Shown here: positions 8,806 through 16,777 of the stretch, piece by piece
How the letters are laid out: each line of letters starts with the position of its first letter
Numbering within the stretch: the first letter of the stretch is position 1
Origin: an uncultured Bacteroidales bacterium
GTDB lineage: Bacteria; Bacteroidota; Bacteroidia; Bacteroidales; Bacteroidaceae
Direction of reading: 5' to 3'
Assembly: GCA_902763885.1 (NCBI GenBank)
Contig: CACWTU010000006.1
Coordinates: 248,001 to 312,000, forward strand
DNA: 64,000 nt
The notes under the pieces: generated by a model
The model's database searches: none
Told to the model about the DNA's origin: nothing
The model's input: only the letters and a program-made list of their open reading frames with translations
Program-made: the position numbers and the translations under genes

Positions 8806-10008
8806 ATGGAAAAGAACCTGACTGAACAGTATATACGTGAACATCGTACTGACGATGTGCGTAAACTGGCTCTTGCCAGCCATCCGCAAGGCATTGACAT
8901 TCAGTATGCTCTGACACAGATTTCAGGATGGCAGGCTGCTCGCGCAAAAGTGCCGCTCTGGGCTGATACAGAAGGTATTGTCTATCCCAAGCATTTGTCT
9001 CTGGAGCAGTGCACGTCACAATATATCGCTCAGTATAAGGCAACTTTCATTGAGAGCCTTCTTGGCTCCGGATTCAAATTGGCCGATATCACCGGTGGAA
9101 TGGGCGTAGATTGTTTCTTTATCTCCCGTTCAGCATCACAGGTTTACTACAATGAGATGTCGGCCGATCTCTGCGACTGCGCCCGGGCAAACTTCAAGGT
9201 TCTGGGACGGCCGGAGATTGAGATAAGCTGCTGCACAGCTGAGGATTTCATTTCACGTCTGGAGCCTGATTCACTTGATCTTATCTATCTGGACCCTGCC
9301 CGTAGAGGTGATGCCGGACGCAAGCTTGTATCTATAAGTGATTGCCAGCCGGACACCGTTGCGCTTCAGGATGACCTACTCAGCATAGCGCCAAACGTGA
9401 TGGTCAAGCTCTCACCCATGCTTGATGTCAGTAAGGCTTTGACAGAACTTCACAACGTAAGTAACGTTTTCATCATAGGATTGGAGGGAGAATGCAAGGA
9501 GATTACATTGCTCATGCAAAGAGATTTTGATGCAGAGCCTGTTATCACAGCAGTGGACATAAAAGCTAACGGAACTCCGGAAATTGCGGTTTCATCGGCC
9601 AAAAGCACCGATAACGCCCTACCTCTGCCCATTACAGACCCTCAGCAGTTGCAGCCCGGCACCTACATCAGCGAGCCATCGGCCCCCTACATGAAAAGTG
9701 CCCTGTTCCGCACCATCGCATCACAGACCGCAACCGCCCTGCTCCATCCGGATACCCACCTGTTCTGGAGCAAGGAAAAGCCGGAGTCATTCCCCGGCCG
9801 CACGTTCCGGATAGAAGGAATAATCCCCTTTGACAAACGCTCGCTCTCAGCCTTAACAAAGACCCAGGCCAACCTATCAGTAAGGAACTTCCCCGAGCCG
9901 GCCCCCCAACTGCAAAGCCGTCTCAAACTCCGTGACGGAGGCCCCCGCTACCTCATCGCCACCACCCTAGCCGACTCCCGCCGCATCCTCCTGGATCTCA
10001 CAAAATGA
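8806..10008 (+). CDS. Class I SAM-dependent methyltransferase with a THUMP-like C-terminal domain
   Basis: The 400-residue soluble protein has an N-terminal helical part, a Rossmann methyltransferase domain with motif I ADITGGMGVDCF (about residues 96-107) and motif IV DLIYLDPARRG (about 159-169), and a C-terminal RNA-binding part. This set is typical of the Bacteroidota THUMP-like methyltransferases, which probably modify a guanine in structural RNA; the exact RNA is unknown. Asp-Pro-Ala-Arg in motif IV is a variant of the (D/N)PP(Y/F) seen in base methylases. The stop TGA (10006-10008) is part of the first arm of a palindrome that also supplies the stop of the convergent GH95 gene. Confidence 0.85.
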   Translation: MEKNLTEQYIREHRTDDVRKLALASHPQGIDIQYALTQISGWQAARAKVPLWADTEGIVYPKHLSLEQCTSQYIAQYKATFIESLLGSGFKLADITGGMGVDCFFISRSASQVYYNEMSADLCDCARANFKVLGRPEIEISCCTAEDFISRLEPDSLDLIYLDPARRGDAGRKLVSISDCQPDTVALQDDLLSIAPNVMVKLSPMLDVSKALTELHNVSNVFIIGLEGECKEITLLMQRDFDAEPVITAVDIKANGTPEIAVSSAKSTDNALPLPITDPQQLQPGTYISEPSAPYMKSALFRTIASQTATALLHPDTHLFWSKEKPESFPGRTFRIEGIIPFDKRSLSALTKTQANLSVRNFPEPAPQLQSRLKLRDGGPRYLIATTLADSRRILLDLTK

Positions 10009-10042
10009 TACAATTGGGGTCTGACCCCTTTTGTATCATTTT
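10002..10042. repeat. REP-like palindrome, TGATAC type, spanning both stop codons of a convergent pair
   Basis: Arms AAAATGATACAA (from 10002) and TTGTATCATTTT (to 10042) flank the core GGGGTCTGACCCC. The TGA at 10006-10008 ends the rightward methyltransferase gene, and the mirrored TCA at 10036-10038 is the TGA of the leftward GH95 gene. With T runs on both sides it could also work as a bidirectional terminator. Confidence 0.85.
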
Positions 10043-12360
10043 ACTTTAAGTTTCCTGACCTTGCCGTTCTTCCAGACCAGGTCAACGGTCTGGCCGGTGC
10101 GGGTGCGGATGCCGCGGATGTAGCCGTCGGGCCAGGCTGAAGGCAGTGCAGGCAATGGGTCAACCAGATGGTCCTCAGAGCGCAACAGCATCTCCATCAC
10201 TCCGGCACAGCCTCCAAAATTGCCGTCTATCTGGAACGGCGAATGGGCATCCAGCAGATTGGGGTAAGTGCCGCCTCCACGGCGGGCATCGGGACCGCGG
10301 TAATTGTCGGGGCTGATATAGCGTAACAGGCGCCTATACATACGGTATGCGTTGTCGGCGTCCCTGAGTCGGGCATAGAGGTTTATGCGCCAGCCGCAGC
10401 TCCAGCCGGTAGTCTCAAACCCCTTTATTTCAAGAGACTTGAGTGCGGCATCGGCATATTCTCCTCCACTTATCTGATGACCCGGATATACTCCGAACAA
10501 ATGTGACTGGTGGCGGTGTTGCGGATCCTCATCGGCCCAGTCATAGTACCACTCCATAAGATGGCCGTCGGCCCCTATATGATACCCGCGCAATCGGCTT
10601 AAACATGAGCGGACCTTGCGGTTGAAGGCACTATCAGAGAGTACTTGTGAGGCATCGGCAGCATCCATGAGGCATTCCCGTATCATCGCGATATCAGCAG
10701 TTCCGCCATAAAGTGTCGCGCCATGGAATCCCTTGTCGGTAATGTATTTGTTCTCGGGCGATGTAGAGGGCGATGTTATCAGCTCTCCGTCTTTCTCAAC
10801 CAGCCAGGCCATGCAGAATTCAGCAGCACCTTTCAATGCAGAATAATCCTTCTTAAGGCGCTCCAGATCACGGGTAAACAGATAATGTTCCCAGATATGC
10901 GTAGCCAGCCACGGACTGGACATATACCAGTTTGCCCAGTTGGGATCGCCTGAACCTAAGCCCACCGGATTGGCTGTCGCCCAGATATCGCTGTTGTGGC
11001 CCGATGCCCAGCCCTTATCCACACCCAGGTAATTACGGGCCGTTTCAATGCCCGATATGGACATATTGTTCACATAATCCAGCATCACCTCATGCATCTC
11101 GGGCAATGCTGCAGGCTCGGCCGGCCAGTAGTTTTCCTGCAGGTTGATGTTTATGGTGTAGTTACCGCTCCAGGGCGGTTCCATGCTCTCGTTCCAGAGT
11201 CCCTGCAGGTTGGCGGGAACGCCGGGTGTTCGAGACGATGATATGAGCAGATACCTGCCATACTGGAAATAAAGAGCCTCCAGCTCCGGATTGGCCTGAT
11301 TCTCATCCGAGTAGAGCTTGAGTTGCTCATCGGTAGGCAATGCCTTTATTCCGGGATCGGTCTTGCCAAGGTTTATTGTCAGACGGTCAAAGAAACTTTT
11401 GTAGTCTGCAACATGATTTTTCCGGATTTCATCGAAGTTTTTGCCGCATACACGCGCCGCGTTGGCATCGGCTAGTTCACGGTAAGGTAGCCCTTCTTTC
11501 ACCGGATCATGGTCAAAACCGTTGAACGATGTGGAGTTTACTATCCTGATGATAGCCTCCTTTACTCCTTTAAGGGACAGTGACTTACCATCGGTCTCAG
11601 TCCGGCCGTCACACTCTGCAAGCAGAACGGTGCGGTAATGGATTCCCCTGTCTGGAGAATACATGAAGCGCTCATGCCTGGTCCGGAAATAGTTTGGGTA
11701 TGAATGGTACGCCACATACCCGTCAACTGTAATCCTTCCGTCTGCAAAGACTGCCTCATGCGGATGCGGATAATCCAGCACCAATTCCGCGTCAATGGGT
11801 TCAGCACTCTTGAACCTCACCACAATCACAGAATCCGGGGCCGACGCAAAATACTCCGTTTCAAAACTCTTGCCGTCACGCAGATACTCTACACGTGCCA
11901 CCGCATCGGATATATCCAGTTCCCGATAATAATCCTTTATTTCAGCTTCGGGATAACGTATGGTGAGCGTGCCCAGCGGTTGATAATTCTCGCTGTAATG
12001 CCCCTGAATCTTATGTTGCAACTGTTCCGCACGCTGATAATCCTCCTCCGCAAGCGCCTCACGCACGGAATCCACGTATTTCCACACCTCACCCCACCTA
12101 GTCATGCGGGGATAGAGTTCCATATCCACATGCTTATCCCTCTGCTCCGGCTCTCCTGTCCAGAGAGTGATATCGTTCAGTGAAATCTTATCTTGCAGAG
12201 TACCACCATAGACCATAGCACCCAAACGTCCGTTGCCGATTGGCAGCGCCTCCTCAAAAAACTCTGCAGGCTGGTCATAGTGCAGTTTCATCTCTCCCTG
12301 CTCCGGCATTCCACATCCTGCCAGCAGCAGTATCCCAATTGTGCACAAACCCTGCTTCAT
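10036..12360 (-). CDS. GH95 alpha-L-fucosidase (or alpha-L-galactosidase), lipoprotein
   Basis: The 774-residue enzyme is a glycoside hydrolase family 95 member that removes terminal alpha-L-fucose (some members act on alpha-L-galactose) from glycans by inversion. The N-terminus is a short lipoprotein signal (GILLLAGCGM). The GH95 N-terminal signature LPIGNGRLGAMVYGG is near residue 40. Positions matching the catalytic set of bifidobacterial AfcA are visible: the Asn pair N404 and N406 in NINLQENYW, E536 in SPSTSPEN, and D712 in FQIDGNFG. The length fits the family. It overlaps the alpha/beta hydrolase gene upstream by four bases (ATGA at 12357-12360), so the two are translated from one message. 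The last residues VK and the stop come from a palindrome shared with the convergent gene. Confidence 0.93.
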   Translation of the reverse strand: MKQGLCTIGILLLAGCGMPEQGEMKLHYDQPAEFFEEALPIGNGRLGAMVYGGTLQDKISLNDITLWTGEPEQRDKHVDMELYPRMTRWGEVWKYVDSVREALAEEDYQRAEQLQHKIQGHYSENYQPLGTLTIRYPEAEIKDYYRELDISDAVARVEYLRDGKSFETEYFASAPDSVIVVRFKSAEPIDAELVLDYPHPHEAVFADGRITVDGYVAYHSYPNYFRTRHERFMYSPDRGIHYRTVLLAECDGRTETDGKSLSLKGVKEAIIRIVNSTSFNGFDHDPVKEGLPYRELADANAARVCGKNFDEIRKNHVADYKSFFDRLTINLGKTDPGIKALPTDEQLKLYSDENQANPELEALYFQYGRYLLISSSRTPGVPANLQGLWNESMEPPWSGNYTININLQENYWPAEPAALPEMHEVMLDYVNNMSISGIETARNYLGVDKGWASGHNSDIWATANPVGLGSGDPNWANWYMSSPWLATHIWEHYLFTRDLERLKKDYSALKGAAEFCMAWLVEKDGELITSPSTSPENKYITDKGFHGATLYGGTADIAMIRECLMDAADASQVLSDSAFNRKVRSCLSRLRGYHIGADGHLMEWYYDWADEDPQHRHQSHLFGVYPGHQISGGEYADAALKSLEIKGFETTGWSCGWRINLYARLRDADNAYRMYRRLLRYISPDNYRGPDARRGGGTYPNLLDAHSPFQIDGNFGGCAGVMEMLLRSEDHLVDPLPALPSAWPDGYIRGIRTRTGQTVDLVWKNGKVRKLKVK

Positions 12361-13484
12361 AACTTCACATTTATTACAGCATCAAACATATAAGACGGAT
12401 CACCGCGCTGACTCAATGTCTTGCGGGCGGTATCGGCGCTGGGTTTCAGCTTGCCCTTGAACACCTTGCGGCCTTTATACTTTACAGTCACCTTTTTGGA
12501 AAGGTTTACCATACGGTTGTTCAGGTAGATTGAAAGCTCCGGATAATCGCACTGCTCCAGTTCAATCAGATTGCCTTTGCGGTATGCTATTACCGTCATA
12601 CCGCGTTTGGCATATTCATGCGGTACGGAAAGCCAGTAAAACGCGTCACGAGTAACCTCTTCCTGACGCCACACTATCCTATCCGGATAAGGATTGCGCT
12701 TGAACTGCGCCATCCAGGGCACTGCAGCAGAATCCTTAAGGTCCATCCAGTGCGGGTAACCCTCAAGTACATGGGTCTCATGGATATAACCGTTTTCATC
12801 GGCTGTTTGGAGCGAATCCAGTTCCCTGCCGCGTGCCGCCACCTCGCGGTTGCGGTTATAGGCTGCGTCATCACCTCCTACCCATATGGCGAACGGCATA
12901 TTGCGGACATTGACCAGATTTACATCACCCGGATGCCCGGCCATCATGGAGGCTGCGGCAAAATGGTCCGCCAAACGGGGAGCCAGACGCCACACTCCGT
13001 CACCACCTGCAGAATATCCCATCAGGTATACCTTATCGGGATTCACGTCAAGTCCGTATGACAACGTCTGTATGAGTTCTTCCAGCAGTCCGTCCATAGG
13101 CGGCTTGAACCACATGTCCCAGTCATTCCACGGAGCACGCGGGCAAACGTAAACACCCTCTTGGGGCTGATAAAGCCGTTTTTGGTTCTCCCACTGACTG
13201 TCATTAACGCTTGCGGCTGTGTTCCCGCCGCCGTGCATGGAGATATACATGCTGCGCCCGTCGGAAGGTTTGTCGCCAAATATCTGATATGAGAACTTCA
13301 TGGTCAAATCACCATTGGAAACAGTCATAGACTCCAAATTGGCCTTCCACCTGGCTGCATTCTCCTGCCTCCACTGCTCCACGACATCGGGATAAGCAGC
13401 CTCTTGCGCCCAGCTATCAGAACTAGGAACAATAAAAGCTATCATACATATAGCTCCAGCCAACTTACTTTTATATTGCATCAT
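12357..13484 (-). CDS. Secreted alpha/beta hydrolase (dienelactone hydrolase/esterase-like)
   Basis: The 375-residue protein has a Sec signal (about residues 1-27, ending SWAQ) and an alpha/beta-hydrolase core. The nucleophile elbow is GYSAGG with S158. A probable acid lies in GGDDAAYNR and the His in GYPHWMD. The oxyanion-side phrase is SMHGGGN. A C-terminal beta-rich tail of about 80 residues follows the hydrolase fold. The substrate cannot be read from sequence; deacetylation of a glycan is likely because the gene is translationally coupled to the GH95 fucosidase downstream (four-base ATGA overlap). A second ATG one codon later would give nearly the same product. Confidence 0.8.
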   Translation of the reverse strand: MMQYKSKLAGAICMIAFIVPSSDSWAQEAAYPDVVEQWRQENAARWKANLESMTVSNGDLTMKFSYQIFGDKPSDGRSMYISMHGGGNTAASVNDSQWENQKRLYQPQEGVYVCPRAPWNDWDMWFKPPMDGLLEELIQTLSYGLDVNPDKVYLMGYSAGGDGVWRLAPRLADHFAAASMMAGHPGDVNLVNVRNMPFAIWVGGDDAAYNRNREVAARGRELDSLQTADENGYIHETHVLEGYPHWMDLKDSAAVPWMAQFKRNPYPDRIVWRQEEVTRDAFYWLSVPHEYAKRGMTVIAYRKGNLIELEQCDYPELSIYLNNRMVNLSKKVTVKYKGRKVFKGKLKPSADTARKTLSQRGDPSYMFDAVINVKL

Positions 13485-13497
13485 ATTCCTACAACCA

Positions 13498-13584
13498 TTA
13501 ACTTTTGTGCCTGATAAGGATTGTCACGAACATCATTGCCAGCAGCAAGAACACCACACTCACTTTGTCCTTCTTCTTTTCCAT
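13498..13584 (-). CDS. Possible 28-residue single-pass membrane peptide
   Basis: A short frame with ATG at 13584 encodes a peptide with a charged start (MEKKKDKV), one hydrophobic helix of about 17 residues (VVFLLLAMMFVTILI) and a basic end (RHKS), then TAA. It lies between the toxin gene and the esterase on the same strand, 13 bases before the esterase start. The charge and hydrophobic layout is that of a small membrane peptide, and the position fits a leader gene. It may equally be a chance frame; there is no similarity I recognise. Confidence 0.4.
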   Translation of the reverse strand: MEKKKDKVSVVFLLLAMMFVTILIRHKS

Positions 13585-13605
13585 ATCGTTTTCTTTAAAT
13601 TTTCA

Positions 13606-14199
13606 TCATTCAGGCATTACGGATTTAACCCACTCCGGTAGGTTATCAGTATATTGTTTGGCTATTATGCCGTTTGAGGTTCTGAGAATCAGACGTGGTT
13701 CCGCTTTCTCCACTGAGTTGTCATAAAGATAAACCCTATCAGCTATTGAAATAGCTTTTGATATGTTTTCCAGTGATCCGTAATAACGGGATATGGTTTT
13801 GGAAATAGGAACCTCATGCCCGCCGTTCATATATCGCAACGCTATGCGGCTCACATTAATTAATGGAGACTCGGTACATACGTAGAAGATTCTAATAAAA
13901 AATCCGGCTTCTTTTGCTTTACGGATGAAATCCAACTTTTCTTCCGATGAAAAGACAGTTTCAAAAACGAAGTCAGTTCCTTTTTTCAGACACTCATATC
14001 GCTGTTCTGTTGCCATACGGGCAGCTTTCATGACAGATTCCTGGGAATTCCAGTCTCCAAAAGTGTCTTTAGCTATATTGTCAGGGTTTATGTATAGACT
14101 CTCGGCTCCCCATTCATTTATGAGCAGTTTTTCAGTTGTTGTGGTCTTACCGGAGCCATTCGGTCCTGCCACTATGCACATCACAGGTTTCTTTTTCAT
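13606..14199 (-). CDS. Zeta-toxin family P-loop kinase
   Basis: The 197-residue protein has a Walker A motif GPNGSGKTTT (residues 11-20) and the zeta-like phrases YINPDNIAKD and DFVFETVFSS, followed by a helical C-terminus with SRIALRYMNGGHEVP. Zeta toxins phosphorylate UDP-N-acetylglucosamine and block wall synthesis; some relatives in this group have other small-molecule targets, so the substrate is inferred. The start lies three bases after the stop of an HTH protein gene, which makes the pair a probable toxin-antitoxin or self-regulating unit. The classic epsilon antitoxin is absent; the HTH protein would take its place. Confidence 0.85.
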   Translation of the reverse strand: MKKKPVMCIVAGPNGSGKTTTTEKLLINEWGAESLYINPDNIAKDTFGDWNSQESVMKAARMATEQRYECLKKGTDFVFETVFSSEEKLDFIRKAKEAGFFIRIFYVCTESPLINVSRIALRYMNGGHEVPISKTISRYYGSLENISKAISIADRVYLYDNSVEKAEPRLILRTSNGIIAKQYTDNLPEWVKSVMPE

Positions 14200-14202
14200 G
14201 GT

Positions 14203-14568
14203 TTATTTTTTTGAATTCCTTATTTCTTCCAGTCTTCTATGATGAATGTCGGCAGCATGAACATATGATTCAATCGCAGATTCACAAACCTGATGCATGA
14301 TCTCTTCAAGCATATATTCCTTAGGCTCCTCTAATGATGAAAGCCTGTAGCTGCGGATATCAGACTTAGCCGATGATTCAGAATCCACACCGCAGCTAGT
14401 CCCAAAATAAGACAGAACCTGATTCACCTTGTCCATTCTGAGGCTCTGCTTACCTTGCTCAAGTTCACGCAGAAACCTCAACCCCACTCCTGCACGAGCC
14501 GCCAGTTCCGGCTGCGTAAGATGCTGCTCTTTGCGGCTCTTCTTTACAAACTCACTTATTTGCATCAT
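14203..14568 (-). CDS. XRE-family HTH protein, probable antitoxin of the zeta-like toxin
   Basis: The 121-residue protein has an N-terminal helix-turn-helix of the Cro/CI (HipB, Y4mF-like) type: SEFVKKSRKEQHLTQPELAARAGVGLRFLRELEQGK (about residues 5-40). The rest is a helical C-terminal extension of about 60 residues (EPKEYMLEEIMHQVCESAIESYVHAADIHHRR), which may bind the toxin. Its start codon lies within one arm of a 17-bp perfect inverted repeat that flanks the promoter, a layout expected for autoregulation. The first of two adjacent ATG codons is used here. Confidence 0.85.
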   Translation of the reverse strand: MMQISEFVKKSRKEQHLTQPELAARAGVGLRFLRELEQGKQSLRMDKVNQVLSYFGTSCGVDSESSAKSDIRSYRLSSLEEPKEYMLEEIMHQVCESAIESYVHAADIHHRRLEEIRNSKK

Positions 14569-14637
14569 AATTTATACCCTTTTGGGTACAAAGATAATCA
14601 AATAGCAGCGAATTACCAATAAAAGGGTATAAATTAT
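14567..14637 (-). promoter_or_regulatory. Promoter and inverted-repeat operator of the toxin-antitoxin operon
   Basis: A leftward Bacteroidota promoter is visible: -7 box TATCTTTG (14596-14589) and an ATTG -33 box (14620-14617) with a 20-base spacer. Two perfect 17-base inverted copies, 14567-14583 and 14621-14637 (each containing ACCCTTTT/AAAAGGGT), sit on either side of this promoter, one over the start codon and one just upstream of -33. This is the expected place for the HTH protein to bind and repress. Confidence 0.75.
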
Positions 14638-14643
14638 TGTTTC

Positions 14644-14783
14644 GCCAAAGTGTCCCACGCTCATCGGCCCTGTGAGCCTCCTGGCGCCACTCGTTGTGGG
14701 ACATACCCCCTAAAATGAGGGTATGTACCACGCCGATGCGCCCCACAAGCGTTGTGAGCGGGGTCGTTGTGGGACACTTTGGC
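14644..14783. repeat. 140-bp inverted-repeat element of unknown type
   Basis: Fifteen-base perfect terminal inverted repeats (GCCAAAGTGTCCCAC at 14644-14658 and its complement at 14769-14783) enclose about 110 bases. Inside are a hairpin with stem ACATACCC/GGGTATGT (14701-14708 and 14719-14726) and a second direct copy of CGTTGTGGGAC. A frame through it on the minus strand has no protein-like features. It looks like a small non-coding mobile or structured element. Confidence 0.6.
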
Positions 14784-14792
14784 AATAACAAC

Positions 14793-14869
14793 ACAAAAGG
14801 GGTCAGACCCCAATTGTACTATTTTTCAAAAATGATACAATTGGGGCCTGACCCCTTTTGTATCATTTT
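14793..14869. repeat. Head-to-head pair of REP-like palindromes (TGATAC type)
   Basis: Two palindromes with cores GGGGTCAGACCCC (14799-14811) and GGGGCCTGACCCC (14843-14855) face each other. Bases 14793-14818 and 14836-14861 are reverse complements with one mismatch in 26, so the pair can also fold into one long hairpin. The left copy lacks its outer AAAATGAT arm; the right copy is complete (14829-14869). This paired layout is that of REP doublets (BIME/REPIN). Confidence 0.85.
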
Positions 14870-14889
14870 GCCAATTATTTGTATGTTTG
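14856..14889 (+). promoter_or_regulatory. Probable promoter of the beta-glucuronidase gene
   Basis: The -7 box TATGTTTG (14882-14889) fits TAnnTTTG, and a TTTTG (14856-14860) stands 21 bases upstream as the -33 element. That TTTTG is part of the right arm of the preceding palindrome, so the repeat may contribute half of the promoter. The distance to the ATG at 14907 leaves a short leader. Confidence 0.5.
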
Positions 14890-14906
14890 CAAAAAACTTT
14901 GCTCAA

Positions 14907-16700
14907 ATGAAAAAGGGAATTATCACATTACTGACCATCTGCCTGGCAGCCGCCAACGCAACGGCTGTAGAGGTGCCGCAACTGGCCAACGTCCGGGCAC
15001 GTAACGTTACATCGCTCAACGGAGAGTGGAATTACATAATCGATGTACAGGAGGAAGGCTACTATGATTACCGAATGAACCCCACCGCATGGGGATTCTT
15101 CAGGAACGCCAAGCCCCAGCGCCCCGAGGACCTTATAGAATATGATTTTGACAAGGCCGCGGTAATGAACATTCCCGGCGACTGGAACACCCAGAATGAG
15201 CAGCTGTTCTTCTATGAGGGAACCGTCTGGTTCAAGCGCTCGTTTGAGTGGCACAGTAAGGCCGATGACCACAGGACCATACTCTACTTTGGTGCAGTCA
15301 ATTACGAGGCCCGCGTGTGGGTGAACGGCAGGAATGCCGGCTATCATGTGGGCGGATTCACCCCGTTCAACATGGACATTACGGACCTGCTTACCGATGG
15401 CGATAACTTTGTGATTGTCAAGGTGGACAACAAGCGCAAGGCCGAAAATGTCCCCACCCAGATATTTGACTGGTGGAACTACGGCGGCATAACACGTGAC
15501 GTACTGCTCATCGATGTGGCACCCGTCTATATTGAGAACTACAAGCTCTGCCTGGACAAATCGGCCCCGGACCAGATAAGTTTCAACGTCAATCTGAATG
15601 AGAAGCTGGCCGGCCGGCAGATAACGCTGAGCATCCCCGAGCTCAAGATTACCAAAAAACTTGTGACCGATGACAACGGAACCGCCCAGGTACAGTTCAA
15701 GGCCAAAAAGCTGCAGCTCTGGTCACCCGATAACCCCAAACTCTATGATGTGGAGATTACGCTGGCCGATGAGACCATAAAGGACCGGATAGGATTCCGC
15801 ACCATCGAGACCAAAGGCAAGCAGCTGCTGCTGAACGGCAAGCCCATATTCCTGAAAGGTATAAGCATCCATGACGAGAAGCCCAACGGCGGAGGCCGCA
15901 CCAACAGCGTTGACGATGCCCGCACACTGCTCTCCTGGGCCAAAGAACTGGGCTGCAACTACGTACGTCTGGCCCACTACCCCCACAACGAATATATGGT
16001 ACGCGAAGCCGAGAAGATGGGCATACTTGTCTGGTCCGAGATTCCGGTCTATTGGACAATAACCTGGACCAATCCCGATACCTACGCCAATGCCGAGCGC
16101 CAACTTACCGATATGATACGCCGCGACCAGAACCGCGCCAACGTAATCATCTGGAGCGTAGCCAACGAGACTCCCCACAGCCCCGAGCGTGACAAGTTCC
16201 TTAGCAGCCTGGCCAAAACCGCCCGCAGCCTGGATGACACCCGTCTCATATCGATGGCAATGGAGGTGACATCGGCCTCAAACTACAAGAACCGCCTGCA
16301 GGACAACATGAACGAGTACGTAGATGTGATTTCGTTCAACCAGTACATCGGCTGGTACAGGGATGTCAACGACGCGCCCAAGATGGTATGGGAAATCCCG
16401 TATGACAAACCGGTCATAGTAAGCGAGTTCGGAGGAGGCGCCCGATACGGCCTTCACGGAGATAAGAACGAGCGTTGGACCGAGGAGTTCCAGGAGAACC
16501 TCTACATAGAGAACCTGGCCATGCTGGACAAGATAGAGGGTCTGGTTGGCACCACCCCCTGGATCATGAAGGATTTCCGCTCACCGCGCCGCGTACTGGA
16601 CGGCATCCAGGACTACTACAACCGCAAAGGTCTCTACTCTGACAAGGGCGAGAAAAAGAAAGCCTTCTACATCCTCCAATCCTGGTACAGCACAAAATGA
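14907..16700 (+). CDS. GH2 beta-glucuronidase, secreted
   Basis: The 597-residue enzyme has a Sec signal (MKKGIITLLTICLAAANATA) and the three parts of a GH2 enzyme: jelly-roll sugar-binding domain (SLNGEWNYI to VDNKRKAENVP), immunoglobulin-like domain and TIM barrel starting at NGKPIFLKGISIHDE. The acid/base is E421 in SVANET and the nucleophile E507 in VSEFGGG. The N572-x-K574 motif in YYNRKGLYS is the Asn-x-Lys pair that in beta-glucuronidases binds the glucuronate carboxylate, so glucuronidase is preferred over galactosidase. The length is that of short, GUS-like GH2 enzymes. The frame is open back to 14694 through repeats; the ATG at 14907 gives the signal peptide. The stop TGA belongs to a palindrome. 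Confidence 0.88.
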   Translation: MKKGIITLLTICLAAANATAVEVPQLANVRARNVTSLNGEWNYIIDVQEEGYYDYRMNPTAWGFFRNAKPQRPEDLIEYDFDKAAVMNIPGDWNTQNEQLFFYEGTVWFKRSFEWHSKADDHRTILYFGAVNYEARVWVNGRNAGYHVGGFTPFNMDITDLLTDGDNFVIVKVDNKRKAENVPTQIFDWWNYGGITRDVLLIDVAPVYIENYKLCLDKSAPDQISFNVNLNEKLAGRQITLSIPELKITKKLVTDDNGTAQVQFKAKKLQLWSPDNPKLYDVEITLADETIKDRIGFRTIETKGKQLLLNGKPIFLKGISIHDEKPNGGGRTNSVDDARTLLSWAKELGCNYVRLAHYPHNEYMVREAEKMGILVWSEIPVYWTITWTNPDTYANAERQLTDMIRRDQNRANVIIWSVANETPHSPERDKFLSSLAKTARSLDDTRLISMAMEVTSASNYKNRLQDNMNEYVDVISFNQYIGWYRDVNDAPKMVWEIPYDKPVIVSEFGGGARYGLHGDKNERWTEEFQENLYIENLAMLDKIEGLVGTTPWIMKDFRSPRRVLDGIQDYYNRKGLYSDKGEKKKAFYILQSWYSTK

Positions 16701-16777
16701 TACCATTGGGGTCTGTCCCCTTTGGTACTCTTTTCAAAAATGATACCAAAGGGGACAGACCCCAATGGTATCATTTT
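16695..16777. repeat. Head-to-head pair of REP-like palindromes between convergent genes
   Basis: Two 41-base copies, 16695-16735 and 16737-16777, are reverse complements of one another apart from about three positions. Cores are GGGGTCTGTCCCC and GGGGACAGACCCC. The first copy supplies the TGA of the beta-glucuronidase gene (16698-16700); the second abuts the TAA of uvrA (16776-16778). The unit fills the whole gap between the two genes and could serve as a bidirectional terminator. Confidence 0.88.

Noticed and set aside
8726-9043. N-terminal extension of the carboxylesterase frame into the methyltransferase gene
   Set aside because: The extension overlaps the divergent gene and lacks a signal; the ATG at 8725 gives a normal lipoprotein signal.
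14552-14794. 80-residue open frame on the minus strand across the inverted-repeat element
   Set aside because: It runs through terminal repeats, the toxin-antitoxin promoter and the HTH gene start; no protein-like composition.
15723-16178. Long antisense frame within the beta-glucuronidase gene
   Set aside because: Overlaps a certain gene and has no recognisable domain; antisense frames are common in this GC-balanced coding DNA.
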